This document shows positions 1 to 6,611 of a stretch of 24,690 bases of DNA, piece after piece. Made by a program: the position numbers and the translations under genes. Origin of the DNA: JBBROH01 sp038229595 (GTDB taxonomy: Bacteria > Chloroflexota > Chloroflexia > QHBQ01); assembly GCA_038229595.1 (NCBI GenBank), contig JBBROH010000040.1:1-24690 (forward strand), read 5' to 3'. Position 1 is the stretch's first letter. Every line of letters starts with the position of its first letter. The notes below the pieces were generated by a model. That model worked only from the letters and a program-made list of their open reading frames with translations, had not been told where the DNA came from and made no database searches.

Positions 1-129
1 CAGCTTGCCGCTGTCCAAATCCAGCAGGCCAACCAGGTCGTTGCTAGCCAGTTCGGCCACTGTGTTCTCAGTCAGAATGCCTACCCTGCGTTGCTGCTCA
101 GTGGGCAGGCTGAAGTTCACCAGTTTCAT
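1..129 (-). CDS. FAA hydrolase family protein, N-terminal fragment
   Basis: This is the first 43 codons of a minus-strand gene that runs off the left edge. The peptide begins MKLVNFSLP and continues with RVGILTENTVAEL. That resembles the short N-terminal domain of fumarylacetoacetate hydrolase family enzymes, which typically open MKLVRF...RVGVL...V.DL. The family cleaves C-C bonds in acylpyruvates or decarboxylates and isomerises related diketo acids. The metal-binding catalytic domain lies outside the window, so substrate and activity cannot be judged. The ATG at 129 is preceded by AAGGAG about 8 bases upstream, which supports this start. A good extended -10 promoter lies at 162-190 on the same strand. 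The assignment rests on a short N-terminal pattern only; another family with a similar opening is possible. Confidence 0.55.
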   Translation of the reverse strand, partial: MKLVNFSLPTEQQRRVGILTENTVAELASNDLVGLLDLDSGKL

Positions 130-161
130 CGCTTGCGCTCCTTTGCCTCGTTGCCAGTTCG

Positions 162-190
162 ATTGTAGCACAGGCTGGCTGGGGGCGCAA
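162..190 (-). promoter_or_regulatory. Promoter of the FAA-hydrolase-like gene
   Basis: On the minus strand there is TTGCGC (190-185), a 17-base spacer, and TACAAT (167-162) preceded by TGC. The extended -10 reads TGTGCTACAAT. It drives the gene starting at 129 and is divergent from the pyrophosphatase promoter about 50 bases away. Confidence 0.6.
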
Positions 191-242
191 CGGCAGAGCC
201 ATAGCGTTCAAGTGTAGCCGTGTTCGGTTGGCTGCTCCGCTG

Positions 243-271
243 TTGCCAGCCCGCCTGCGCTGTGCTATAAT
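243..271 (+). promoter_or_regulatory. Promoter of inorganic pyrophosphatase
   Basis: TTGCCA (243-248), a 17-base spacer and TATAAT (266-271) with an extended TGC before it make a strong sigma-70/sigma-A type promoter. Transcription should begin near 278. That rules out the GTG at 272 as the start of the downstream gene and supports the ATG at 311. Confidence 0.75.
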
Positions 272-310
272 GTGGCGAACCCACCACTTGCCCGCTCGCA
301 GGAGAACGAC

Positions 311-865
311 ATGAACCTCTGGCATGACCTGGAACCCACCCCGGTTGAAGATGACCCCAGCCTGATCCACGTAGTGGTTGAGATACCGTTTGGCGGCCAC
401 CTGAAGTACGAACTGCACAAGCCAACTGGCGCAATCAAGCTGGATCGGGTGCTGCACTCCGCCGTCTACTACCCCGGTGACTACGGCTTTGTCCCCCAGA
501 CCTACTACGACGACTACGACCCGCTGGACGTGCTAGTGATCACCAACAATCCCACCTTCCCCGGCTGCATCGTCGAGGCGCGGCCCATCGGGGTCTTCCA
601 CTTGATGGATAAGGGGTTGCCCGATGACAAGATCATCGCTGTCCTCAACCGCGATCCCTACTATGCCAACATCCACGATCTAGAGAATCTGCCACCGCAC
701 CAAATCCGCGAGATCACTCACTTCTTTGAGGTGTACAAGGAGTTGGAGGGCGGCGGCACCCGCGCCCGCGGTTGGGGTGGCCGTGACGACGCGATGGAGC
801 GGATCAGGTACGGCATAGAGATGTACAAGAAGGGTGGCTGGAAGGTGGGCAACGCCAGTGCGTAG
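311..865 (+). CDS. ppa: Inorganic pyrophosphatase (family I, soluble)
   Basis: This 184-residue enzyme hydrolyses pyrophosphate to two phosphates in the cytoplasm, pulling biosynthetic reactions such as nucleotide, nucleotide-sugar and aminoacyl-tRNA synthesis forward. The family I signature DYDPLDV is at residues 68-74, with D68, D70 and D73 at the usual metal-binding positions. Flanking elements PFGGHLKYE (26-34), R46 and GDYGFVP (56-62) also match the family. Length is typical of bacterial PPases (about 170-190). The ATG at 311 has GGAG at 301-304. A longer reading from GTG 272 would begin inside the -10 box, so it is rejected. The next gene overlaps the stop codon, so the two are probably translationally coupled. 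The residue after the first signature Asp is Tyr, where Gly, Ser or Asn is more usual. Confidence 0.95.
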   Translation: MNLWHDLEPTPVEDDPSLIHVVVEIPFGGHLKYELHKPTGAIKLDRVLHSAVYYPGDYGFVPQTYYDDYDPLDVLVITNNPTFPGCIVEARPIGVFHLMDKGLPDDKIIAVLNRDPYYANIHDLENLPPHQIREITHFFEVYKELEGGGTRARGWGGRDDAMERIRYGIEMYKKGGWKVGNASA

Positions 866-1277
866 TAACCGCCTGACCAGTGTGATCACGACCACGATTA
901 TCGTTGGCCTGATAGTGGCAGCGGTGATCGTGCTTGGCACCACCCTGATCTTCCGCGACCCCCCCGCCCCCGGCCTGCCAGTCTACCCCCAGAGCTTTAT
1001 GCCGCAGGGCTTGCGCGAGGGTGAGGAGGAGAACGGCACGACCTTCGACCAATGGATCATCCCCGCTAGCGGCAGCAAGGCGGTCGCCTTCTACGAAGCG
1101 GAGATGCCGAAGCTGGGCTGGGTGGTGATCAACAACCAGCGGCGCGATGCTGTCACTCCTGTGCTGCTGTACCAGAGCGCAGAGGGCGGCTGGAGCGCGA
1201 CAGTGCAATTTGCCCCCTCGACTACCGAAGGGGCAGGCACCGAGGTGAAGATTTATCGGCGCAAGCTGGGCGGTTGA
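858..1277 (+). CDS. Membrane-anchored hypothetical protein
   Basis: I do not recognise a characterised family. From the GTG at 858 the protein is 139 residues: a short positive N-terminus, one strong transmembrane segment (VITTTIIVGLIVAAVIVLG), then an outside-facing domain. That domain begins with a Pro-rich linker and contains VAFYEAEMPKLGW. The F-Y-x-x-x-[ML]-P-K-x-G-W pattern recalls small extracytoplasmic domains found in lipoproteins of Gram-positive and Chloroflexota bacteria. The gene overlaps the pyrophosphatase stop by 8 bases, with GGAAGG upstream (840-845), so it is likely co-transcribed and coupled. GTG 834 is an alternative start in the same frame and would add eight residues. 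No terminator with a U-run follows; the next gene has its own promoter. Confidence 0.75.
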   Translation: MRSNRLTSVITTTIIVGLIVAAVIVLGTTLIFRDPPAPGLPVYPQSFMPQGLREGEEENGTTFDQWIIPASGSKAVAFYEAEMPKLGWVVINNQRRDAVTPVLLYQSAEGGWSATVQFAPSTTEGAGTEVKIYRRKLGG

Positions 1278-1324
1278 GCGGGCTGGCTTCGACCAGGCCG
1301 CGAACTGGCAGCCGACATAGATCA

Positions 1325-1335
1325 TGTGCTATAAT
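1325..1335 (+). promoter_or_regulatory. Extended -10 promoter of the DedA gene
   Basis: TGTGCTATAAT matches the extended -10 box seen at several other promoters in this window. The -35 region is poor (TGGCAG at 1306-1311, spacing 18), so the extended -10 probably carries recognition. The leader to the TTG start is about 95 bases. Confidence 0.6.
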
Positions 1336-1435
1336 TGCCCCGCGCACCAACGCCGTATTAACACATTCACGCACCTCGTACCTTGCGCCCCAATTGGAGG
1401 CGGGCAACGGTGGGGGAAGCTAGAGGAGTAAGACT

Positions 1436-2203
1436 TTGCCGCAAGCATGGGAAGACGCGATCATCCACTTCTTTGAGCAGATATATACCAGCGTCGGCTG
1501 GTTCGGCGTGGTGATCGGCATGGCGATTGAGAGTGCCTGCATCCCCCTCCCCTCCGAAGTGATCATGCCGCTGTCGGGTTGGTTCCTGATCCAGAAGCCC
1601 GGCCTCGACCCTCTGCTCGGTGTCAACATCGCAGGACTGGCGGGGGGGGTTGGCTGCACTATCGGCTCGATTGCCGCCTACGCTGTTGGCTACTATGGTG
1701 GCCGCCCTGCGATTGAGAAGTACGGCAAGTACATCCGCCTCAACCACCACCACCTGGATCAGGCCGACCGTTTCTTCAGCAAGTACGGTTCAGCGACCGC
1801 CTTCTTCTCCCGCCTGCTCCCTGTCGTGCGTACCTTCATCAGCCTGCCCGCTGGCATCACCCGCATGAACTTCCCCAAGTTCGTCGCTTACACCTTCGTT
1901 GGCTCCTACATCTGGTCTGCGCTGCTAGCCTGGGTTGGCTACATCTTGGGGGCCAACTGGACGGAGTTCCGGGCCGCCGCCAAGCCCTTCGATATCCCGA
2001 TCATCATCATTGTGCTGCTCATTCTCATCTACTTCTTCGTCAAGTTCTTCCGCAGCGGCAACAAGGAAGAACTTGACGATGCTAAAGCTGCCGATCTTGC
2101 TAACAAAGCGGACGCGCAGGCCAAGAGCAACGAGGTGACCAACCCTACCAGCGTGCCGCTGGCTGAAGATCAAGTCGAGCAAGAGACAGCTCGCAAACTC
2201 TAG
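1436..2203 (+). CDS. DedA (SNARE-associated / VTT) family membrane protein
   Basis: A 255-residue polytopic membrane protein of the DedA superfamily. Members translocate or scramble phospholipids and recycle the undecaprenyl-phosphate carrier across the cytoplasmic membrane. Family hallmarks are visible: IESACIPLPSEVIMP (31-45) with the conserved Glu and Pro residues; a Gly-rich IGSIAAYAVGYYGGR stretch (76-90); FFSRLLPVVRTFISLPAG (123-140) with two conserved arginines and the PAG turn; and further hydrophobic helices near 150-175 and 185-205. A hydrophilic Ala/Glu/Lys-rich tail of about 50 residues follows. The start is TTG at 1436 with AGAGGAG seven bases upstream; the nearby ATG at 1447 is out of frame. 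A clear terminator follows the stop. Which lipid it moves cannot be read from the sequence. Confidence 0.9.
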   Translation: MPQAWEDAIIHFFEQIYTSVGWFGVVIGMAIESACIPLPSEVIMPLSGWFLIQKPGLDPLLGVNIAGLAGGVGCTIGSIAAYAVGYYGGRPAIEKYGKYIRLNHHHLDQADRFFSKYGSATAFFSRLLPVVRTFISLPAGITRMNFPKFVAYTFVGSYIWSALLAWVGYILGANWTEFRAAAKPFDIPIIIIVLLILIYFFVKFFRSGNKEELDDAKAADLANKADAQAKSNEVTNPTSVPLAEDQVEQETARKL

Positions 2204-2219
2204 TCGGGCTTTTCGCAGC

Positions 2220-2246
2220 GGGCGCGATCAAACGCGCCCTTCTTTC
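2220..2246 (+). terminator. Rho-independent terminator after the DedA gene
   Basis: GGGCGCG (2220-2226) pairs perfectly with CGCGCCC (2233-2239) around an ATCAAA loop and is followed by TTCTTTC. It lies 17 bases past the stop codon and separates this gene from the translin cluster. Confidence 0.85.
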
Positions 2247-2274
2247 GTCACAGAGTGGTGAGCGAGGGGGCAAA

Positions 2275-2913
2275 GTGGCAGAACTGGGTAGTAGAGTACA
2301 GCAGATTGGCGAGCGACTGGCGGCAGAGTTGGAGGCCAAGAACCAGGCTCGCGACCGTGCGCTGGCCGAGTCGCGCCTGCTAATCCGCCACTGTTCGCTG
2401 GCGATCCGCGCTGTTCACCGCGGCGAGTTTGGCGAGGCGCAGCGGGTGCTAGCCCTGGCCCAGGCGATGGTTGCCAGCAGCAAGCAGCTTGCGGCTAGTT
2501 TCCCCGACCTCTACTGGGCAGGCTATGTGCAGGACGCGCAGAAGGAGTACGCCGAAGCCATTCTCACCTACGCCGCGATCCATGGCGATCCGCTGCCCGA
2601 CCACACCGCTTTGGGGATAGAGCCTGCTCCCTACCTCAACGGCCTGGGCGAGATGACTGGCGAGTTGCGCCGCTACATCCTGGATATTGTGCGGCACGGC
2701 GGCCAACTGGCGCAGTGCGAGTTGCTGCTCGATATGATGGAGGAGGTCTACAGCCTGCTCGTCACCCTCGACTTCCCCGACGCGTTGACCAATGGTCTGC
2801 GCCGTACCACCGACCTTGTGCGCGGCGTGCTGGAACGCACCCGTGGCGACCTCACCCTGATCGTGCGCCAACAGGAGCTTGAGGCGGCTCTGCGTGGCAA
2901 CGGTGGGCAGTAG
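2275..2913 (+). CDS. Translin / TRAX-like protein
   Basis: A 212-residue all-helical protein of the translin superfamily, known for octameric cages that bind single-stranded RNA or DNA. TRAX-type subunits carry an RNase site. The central AQKEYAEA (88-95), PYLNGLGEMTGELRR (119-133) and RRTTDLVRGVLERTRGDL (176-193) segments match the family. E91 and E94 in the QKEYAEA helix, plus D180, lie where TRAX-type members carry their catalytic acidic residues, so this protein could be an active RNase rather than only a binder. The start is GTG 2275, with a purine-rich GAGGGGG upstream. Its TAG stop overlaps the GTG start of the next gene by one base, so the pair is coupled. No obvious promoter is visible between the upstream terminator and this start. 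In vivo role in bacteria is unclear. Confidence 0.85.
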   Translation: MAELGSRVQQIGERLAAELEAKNQARDRALAESRLLIRHCSLAIRAVHRGEFGEAQRVLALAQAMVASSKQLAASFPDLYWAGYVQDAQKEYAEAILTYAAIHGDPLPDHTALGIEPAPYLNGLGEMTGELRRYILDIVRHGGQLAQCELLLDMMEEVYSLLVTLDFPDALTNGLRRTTDLVRGVLERTRGDLTLIVRQQELEAALRGNGGQ

Positions 2914-3182
2914 TGGAGCGCGAACAGCGGGCGCGGCTGGTTAGCGCAAGCGAACTGGGGAGCTACCTCTACTGTTCGCGCAAATGGTGGCTGCGCCAAC
3001 AGTACGGCGAACGCGATGATCACTTTAGCCTCGCGCTGAAGGAGGACGGCACTGCCGCCCACACCGCCCACGGCTTGCAAGTCGCCAGCCTCTCTAGCAG
3101 CCGCCGTTGGGCCAGCTACCTCTTGCTGGCGGCCCTCGGCACAGCAGCCCTCTGGCTGATCAGCCTGTTGATCAGCCGCTAA
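2913..3182 (+). CDS. Cas4-like N-terminal mini-protein with a C-terminal membrane anchor
   Basis: This 89-residue protein opens SASELGSYLYCSRKWWL (residues 11-27). That resembles the N-terminus of Cas4/RecB-type PD-(D/E)XK nucleases, where a Cys in a YCPR-like motif ligates an Fe-S cluster. It is followed by EDGTAAHTAHG (44-54), resembling the G-x-x-x-H first nuclease motif, with H50. Where the catalytic D and E-x-K strands should follow, the protein instead has a single hydrophobic helix (about 68-87) and stops. It is therefore not a complete nuclease. It may be a partner of a separate catalytic half, or a nucleic-acid or Fe-S binding membrane protein. It overlaps the translin stop (TAGTG) and lies 22 bases before the DegV gene. 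No frameshifted remainder fits in that gap. Confidence 0.7.
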   Translation: MEREQRARLVSASELGSYLYCSRKWWLRQQYGERDDHFSLALKEDGTAAHTAHGLQVASLSSSRRWASYLLLAALGTAALWLISLLISR

Positions 3183-3204
3183 CAACTTTTGGGAGAAGAC
3201 GAAA

Positions 3205-4047
3205 ATGGCAAAGATTGGCGTTGTTACCGATAGTACCTCCTCGCTGTCGCCCGAAATGGCGCAGCAGTACGACATCCGCATGGTTCCCCTCCGCATCAAC
3301 ATCGGCAACGAGAGCTTCCGCGACGGGGTGGACATCAGCAGCAGCCAGTATCTTGAGCGGCTGACCCACGCAAAGGAGCTACCCAAGACCTCACAGCCAG
3401 CCGTTGGCGACTTCGCCCAGACCTTTGAGGAGATGGGGGCGCAGTACGACAGCATTATCGTGCCGCTGCTCTCCACCAAACTGAGCGGCACCGTCTCCAG
3501 TGCGTTGACGGCGGCAGGGATGTACCCGCAGTACAAAATCACGGTGATCGACTCGCTCTCCACTTTCATGGGCCTCGGCTTCATGGCGATCCGGGCAGCG
3601 GAGGCAGCCGCAGCAGGCCAGAGCCATGAGCAGATAGTGGCGATGGTTGAAGGACTTGTGGGCAAGATGCAGGTTTTGCTGGTGGTGGACACGCTGGAAT
3701 ACCTGCACAAGGGCGGGCGTATTGGCGGGGCGCAAGCCTTCCTCGGTGGGATGCTCAACGTCAAGCCAATGCTGCAACTGAAGGATGGCGGGCTAGAACG
3801 CTTGCAGCAGATTCGCACCAAGAGGAAGGCGAACGAGAAGCTGGTAGAGTTGATCGTCGAACGTTGCGCTGGTCGCCCCGCCCACATTTCGCTCGGCTAC
3901 GCAGGCAACCAGCCAGAGATCGCAGCTATCGCCAGCGACCTCAAGCCGAAGGTGCAGCTAGCCGAACTGGTTGAGTTCGAGGTTGGCCCGGTGATCAGCA
4001 CCCACACTGGCCCTGGTGTAGTCGGCACCGCCTTCTACGTAGAGTAA
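3205..4047 (+). CDS. DegV family fatty-acid-binding protein
   Basis: At 280 residues this matches the usual DegV/FakB length. The family holds a single fatty acid in a buried pocket and, as FakB, presents it to the kinase FakA for phosphorylation and entry into phospholipid synthesis. Visible motifs: VTDSTSSL (7-14), KTSQPAVGDF (61-70) with the conserved T-S-Q-P, LSGTVSSA (93-100), HKGGRIGG (168-175) and THTGPGVVG (266-274). The Ser/Thr and His in these loops contact the ligand carboxylate in known members. The ATG at 3205 has GGGAG nine bases upstream. It is the last gene of the translin cluster and ends at a good terminator. No FakA partner is in the window, so fatty-acid specificity and a Fak role remain inferred. 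Confidence 0.92.
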   Translation: MAKIGVVTDSTSSLSPEMAQQYDIRMVPLRINIGNESFRDGVDISSSQYLERLTHAKELPKTSQPAVGDFAQTFEEMGAQYDSIIVPLLSTKLSGTVSSALTAAGMYPQYKITVIDSLSTFMGLGFMAIRAAEAAAAGQSHEQIVAMVEGLVGKMQVLLVVDTLEYLHKGGRIGGAQAFLGGMLNVKPMLQLKDGGLERLQQIRTKRKANEKLVELIVERCAGRPAHISLGYAGNQPEIAAIASDLKPKVQLAELVEFEVGPVISTHTGPGVVGTAFYVE

Positions 4048-4073
4048 GCTAGAGGAGAGTGCAGTGGATAGGG

Positions 4074-4104
4074 AGGGGTGGGCCTAAGAGCCTACCCCTT
4101 TGCT
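4074..4104 (+). terminator. Terminator after the DegV gene
   Basis: AGGGGTGGGC (4074-4083) pairs with GCCTACCCCT (4090-4099), one G-T wobble, around a CTAAGA loop, followed by TTGCTT. It sits between two converging genes. The T-rich side favours plus-strand transcripts, but the stem could also slow the opposing glycosyltransferase transcript. Confidence 0.75.
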
Positions 4105-4121
4105 TATCTGCTAGCAGCCGA

Positions 4122-5417
4122 TCAGCTTGGGCCAACTACAGTCAGCTTGCCGACCTCTGCTGAGGGTTGCTTCTCTCCCGCGCTCTGCCAGACCTTGCGC
4201 GCCGTCCAGCCGATCAGGAAGAACAGGAAGACCCAGCGCAGCAGGATGTTGTAGAACATGGCGTGGGTAGAGTGCCAGCGGAAAAGCTCTTGCTGACCAC
4301 TAATGGCGAGGGTTTGCCACTCGAAGCTGATAATCCAACTGAAGAAGGCGAACACGCTGAAGCTAGCATAGAGCCAGAAGGGGGCGGCCAGCAGAGCGAG
4401 CAAGGCAAGCACCCAGATATCGAAGTTAGGGTCGTAAATCTTGTTGAAGGCGAACCACCAGAGCAGCAGGCAGGCTGCGGTGGGCATGGCAACCTCTCGG
4501 CGGCGGCTGAAGAAGGCGAGGGCAGCGATGACCAGGCCACCCGCGACGACGAGCAGCACACTATAGCGGTTGACTACCGCAGTTACGCCACTGGCTTCTG
4601 CCTGCTCCTTGACCATACCGCCCAGCAGCCAGTACCATAGGCTCGGCTCAGTGGTTCGGTGGGCATTAAACCAGAGGAAGTAGTCCCAACTCTTGTAGTT
4701 GGCGAGGGCGAGTGGCAGGTTGATCGCCACTAGGATCAGCCCCACCGTGCCGATAGCCAGCCCAATAGACAGCCACTGCCTGCGTCGCAGGCGGTCAATG
4801 AGGGCAGCACCAAAGAAGACGATGGGGAACAGCTTGAAGCAGATACCGGTGCCAAGCAGCGCGAATCCGCCGATCTCCAGCCCCAGGTTGAAGGCGCGGC
4901 CCACGTCTGGACGGCGCAGGCTCTCGCGCAGCAGCAACAGACTGCCGACGCTCAGGGCGATGGGAATCACATCCCAGTTGAAGAAGGTATAGAGGAACAG
5001 TAGCGGTGAGGCGGCGAACAGCCAGGGGTTGGCTCCCGGCCAGCGGGCGATCAGCCAAGTGCAAAGCAGCGTAGCGGGCAGGACGATGGGCAGGTTCAGC
5101 CAGTAGTAGGCTAGTGGGTTGCCGACGCTGGCGAGGGCGCGGATCATCATGGAGAGCAGGGCAGGGTAGTCAATGCCCGTGCCGCTGAAGATGAAGCCAG
5201 GGCCATCGTACCGCTCAAGGCGGTGGTTGACGTAGACGGTGATGATGTTGGTGAAGCGGAAGTTGGGGAAGGCAAACTCGTGGTAGACCACGTTGTTTTC
5301 GGCGTGGTAGGCTCCCGCCAGATACCAGAAGAAGCTCGCGCTAGCCAGCAGCCCAGCCACCAGCAACATGATCGCTAGCTGCCACCGCCGCTCCATCTTT
5401 GCTATCTGCGCCATCAT
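4122..5417 (-). CDS. GT-C type (GT87/DUF2029-like) membrane glycosyltransferase
   Basis: A 431-residue integral membrane protein with roughly ten or more hydrophobic helices. It resembles polyprenyl-phosphate-sugar-dependent glycosyltransferases of the GT-C fold. An acidic first outer loop follows the first helix (residues 30-85, with YHAENNVVYHEFAFPNF and DYPAL). A cytoplasmic basic loop, DRLRRRQW, lies mid-protein, and a conserved-looking FNKIYDPNFDIW sits near residue 325. Such enzymes add mannose or other sugars to glycans or lipids on the outer face of the membrane. It is the last gene of the minus-strand polysaccharide cluster, 36 bases after the kinase fusion. Start choice is uncertain: AAGGAGG directly abuts ATG 5417 and leaves only three bases before ATG 5414, and a third ATG lies at codon 8. 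The exact GT family is tentative. Confidence 0.7.
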   Translation of the reverse strand: MMAQIAKMERRWQLAIMLLVAGLLASASFFWYLAGAYHAENNVVYHEFAFPNFRFTNIITVYVNHRLERYDGPGFIFSGTGIDYPALLSMMIRALASVGNPLAYYWLNLPIVLPATLLCTWLIARWPGANPWLFAASPLLFLYTFFNWDVIPIALSVGSLLLLRESLRRPDVGRAFNLGLEIGGFALLGTGICFKLFPIVFFGAALIDRLRRRQWLSIGLAIGTVGLILVAINLPLALANYKSWDYFLWFNAHRTTEPSLWYWLLGGMVKEQAEASGVTAVVNRYSVLLVVAGGLVIAALAFFSRRREVAMPTAACLLLWWFAFNKIYDPNFDIWVLALLALLAAPFWLYASFSVFAFFSWIISFEWQTLAISGQQELFRWHSTHAMFYNILLRWVFLFFLIGWTARKVWQSAGEKQPSAEVGKLTVVGPS

Positions 5418-5453
5418 CCTCCTTGGTCCGCTATCCTTTGGATAAGCCGCCCA

Positions 5454-6578
5454 CTAGCCCGCCTCTTGCTGGCGCAGGTACTCTGAGAGGGAGAAGCCCC
5501 CTTGATGTATAGGCAACTCGTAGACATCTGCTTCGCTGACTACCTGCAAGCCGCGCTGCTCATATTCTAGCAGCCCGCTGGAGTCGCCCCCAGCCGCGAT
5601 GGTGACGAACTGGCTGAGGTCGGCATCGCTGAGGGTAATGGTGTGGCGAGCCAACTGGTAGCCGCCCGCCTTGAACTCGGCCAACACTGCTGGGCTAGTC
5701 GCGTCGGCGGTGTGCCGCAGCCGCTTGACCTCGGCCACCACCGCCTTTGGCACGGCCCGCAGCAGACGAGTGAGGACGGCACGGCGGTTGAAGCCCACCT
5801 CGCGCAGGCGTGGCTCGTTGACCTCGACCACCTCTGGCTCGTCGTTCCTGGCCCAGAGGTGGCCGTCTGGCCCATAGGTGATCGCGGCGATGATCTCGCC
5901 TCGGTAGTGGGCGTAGAGGCTGGCCCTTGGCGTATCGGTCGCCACCGCCACCAGGCAGCCAGCCCGGTCTGGCAGGCTGTAATCGCCCTCTAGCGGCACG
6001 GCTTCTGCTCCCAACGGCCAATCAAGGTGGCGGCCCAGTAGTTCACGCAGGGTCGGCAGATCGTCAGCGATGGCCCGGCGCACCTCGAAGCGGCGGCGTA
6101 GTGGTGGATCGCCCGCTGCGGTAGGACGGGCAGCCCTGCGCTGCTGCACCCGCCCGGCTAGCGCGTCCAGCGTCCGCATAGCTGCCGCTTCCACCTCGTC
6201 GGCGGTCAGGCTGTCTGTAAGAATTACTGCGTCGGCGTGCGCGCGGGCCTGGGCAAGACGACCCTGCTGGGCCAGCCACTCCGCCTCATGCCAGTGTGGG
6301 TTGTGGCGGCGGGCGCGCACGGTAGCTAGTTCAGCGTGCAGGTAGAGCAGGAAGTCTGGTTCGCTCATCTGCCAGAGACCAGGCACGTAGCTATGCTCCT
6401 GTGCTGCCGGTCGCACTGTGTAGCCCCGCCCCCGCAGCCGCTCGGCCAGGGTGGACTTGCCGCTGGCGCAGGGGCCAACCACAACCACTAGACCGCGGTC
6501 GCCTTCGTTGCCAGCCGGGGCAGGCGGCTGGCTGCTGAATATATGCCTGTTCGGTTTGCGCGTTGGTTCGTCGGGCAT
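5454..6578 (-). CDS. P-loop nucleotide kinase-like / GNAT-like fusion protein
   Basis: A 374-residue protein with two modules. Residues 28-150 form a small P-loop domain with Walker A GPCASGKST (35-43) and a PDFLLYLHAEL strand (75-85), resembling adenylate-kinase-like NTPases. Residues from about 164 (FEVRRAIADDLPTLREL) look like the start of a GNAT N-acetyltransferase fold, continuing with RASLYAHYRGEIIAAITYG and ending in an FKAGGYQLARHTITL strand typical of the GNAT C-terminus. Substrates are unknown. It sits between the aldo-keto reductase (33 bases upstream) and the glycosyltransferase (36 bases downstream). The ATG has no Shine-Dalgarno; instead TATAAT ends five bases before it, and in-frame stops lie inside that box. 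The gene may be expressed from a leaderless message as well as by readthrough. Confidence 0.75.
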   Translation of the reverse strand: MPDEPTRKPNRHIFSSQPPAPAGNEGDRGLVVVVGPCASGKSTLAERLRGRGYTVRPAAQEHSYVPGLWQMSEPDFLLYLHAELATVRARRHNPHWHEAEWLAQQGRLAQARAHADAVILTDSLTADEVEAAAMRTLDALAGRVQQRRAARPTAAGDPPLRRRFEVRRAIADDLPTLRELLGRHLDWPLGAEAVPLEGDYSLPDRAGCLVAVATDTPRASLYAHYRGEIIAAITYGPDGHLWARNDEPEVVEVNEPRLREVGFNRRAVLTRLLRAVPKAVVAEVKRLRHTADATSPAVLAEFKAGGYQLARHTITLSDADLSQFVTIAAGGDSSGLLEYEQRGLQVVSEADVYELPIHQGGFSLSEYLRQQEAG

Positions 6579-6583
6579 GGGCT

Positions 6584-6592
6584 ATTATAACA
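6584..6592 (-). promoter_or_regulatory. Extended -10 promoter at the kinase/GNAT start (leaderless)
   Basis: On the minus strand TGTTATAAT occupies 6592-6584, and the ATG begins at 6578. Transcription starting about seven bases after the box would begin at or next to the A of ATG. No good -35 is seen at 17 bases (GCCCAT). Confidence is limited because it lies in a 33-base spacer inside an operon. Confidence 0.5.
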
Positions 6593-6611
6593 GATCATTC
6601 TGCTTGATGGG

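Noticed and set aside
272..310. GTG 272 as the start of the pyrophosphatase
   Set aside because: The codon overlaps the end of the -10 box, upstream of the expected transcription start. ATG 311 has a proper ribosome site.
98..457. Long minus-strand reading frames opposite the start of the pyrophosphatase gene
   Set aside because: They are shadows of ppa and the divergent promoter region, with no family motif and no ribosome site. The true minus-strand gene here begins at 129.
4167..4640. 157-codon plus-strand frame opposite the glycosyltransferase
   Set aside because: Highly charged shadow of a membrane protein gene, without ribosome site or known motif.
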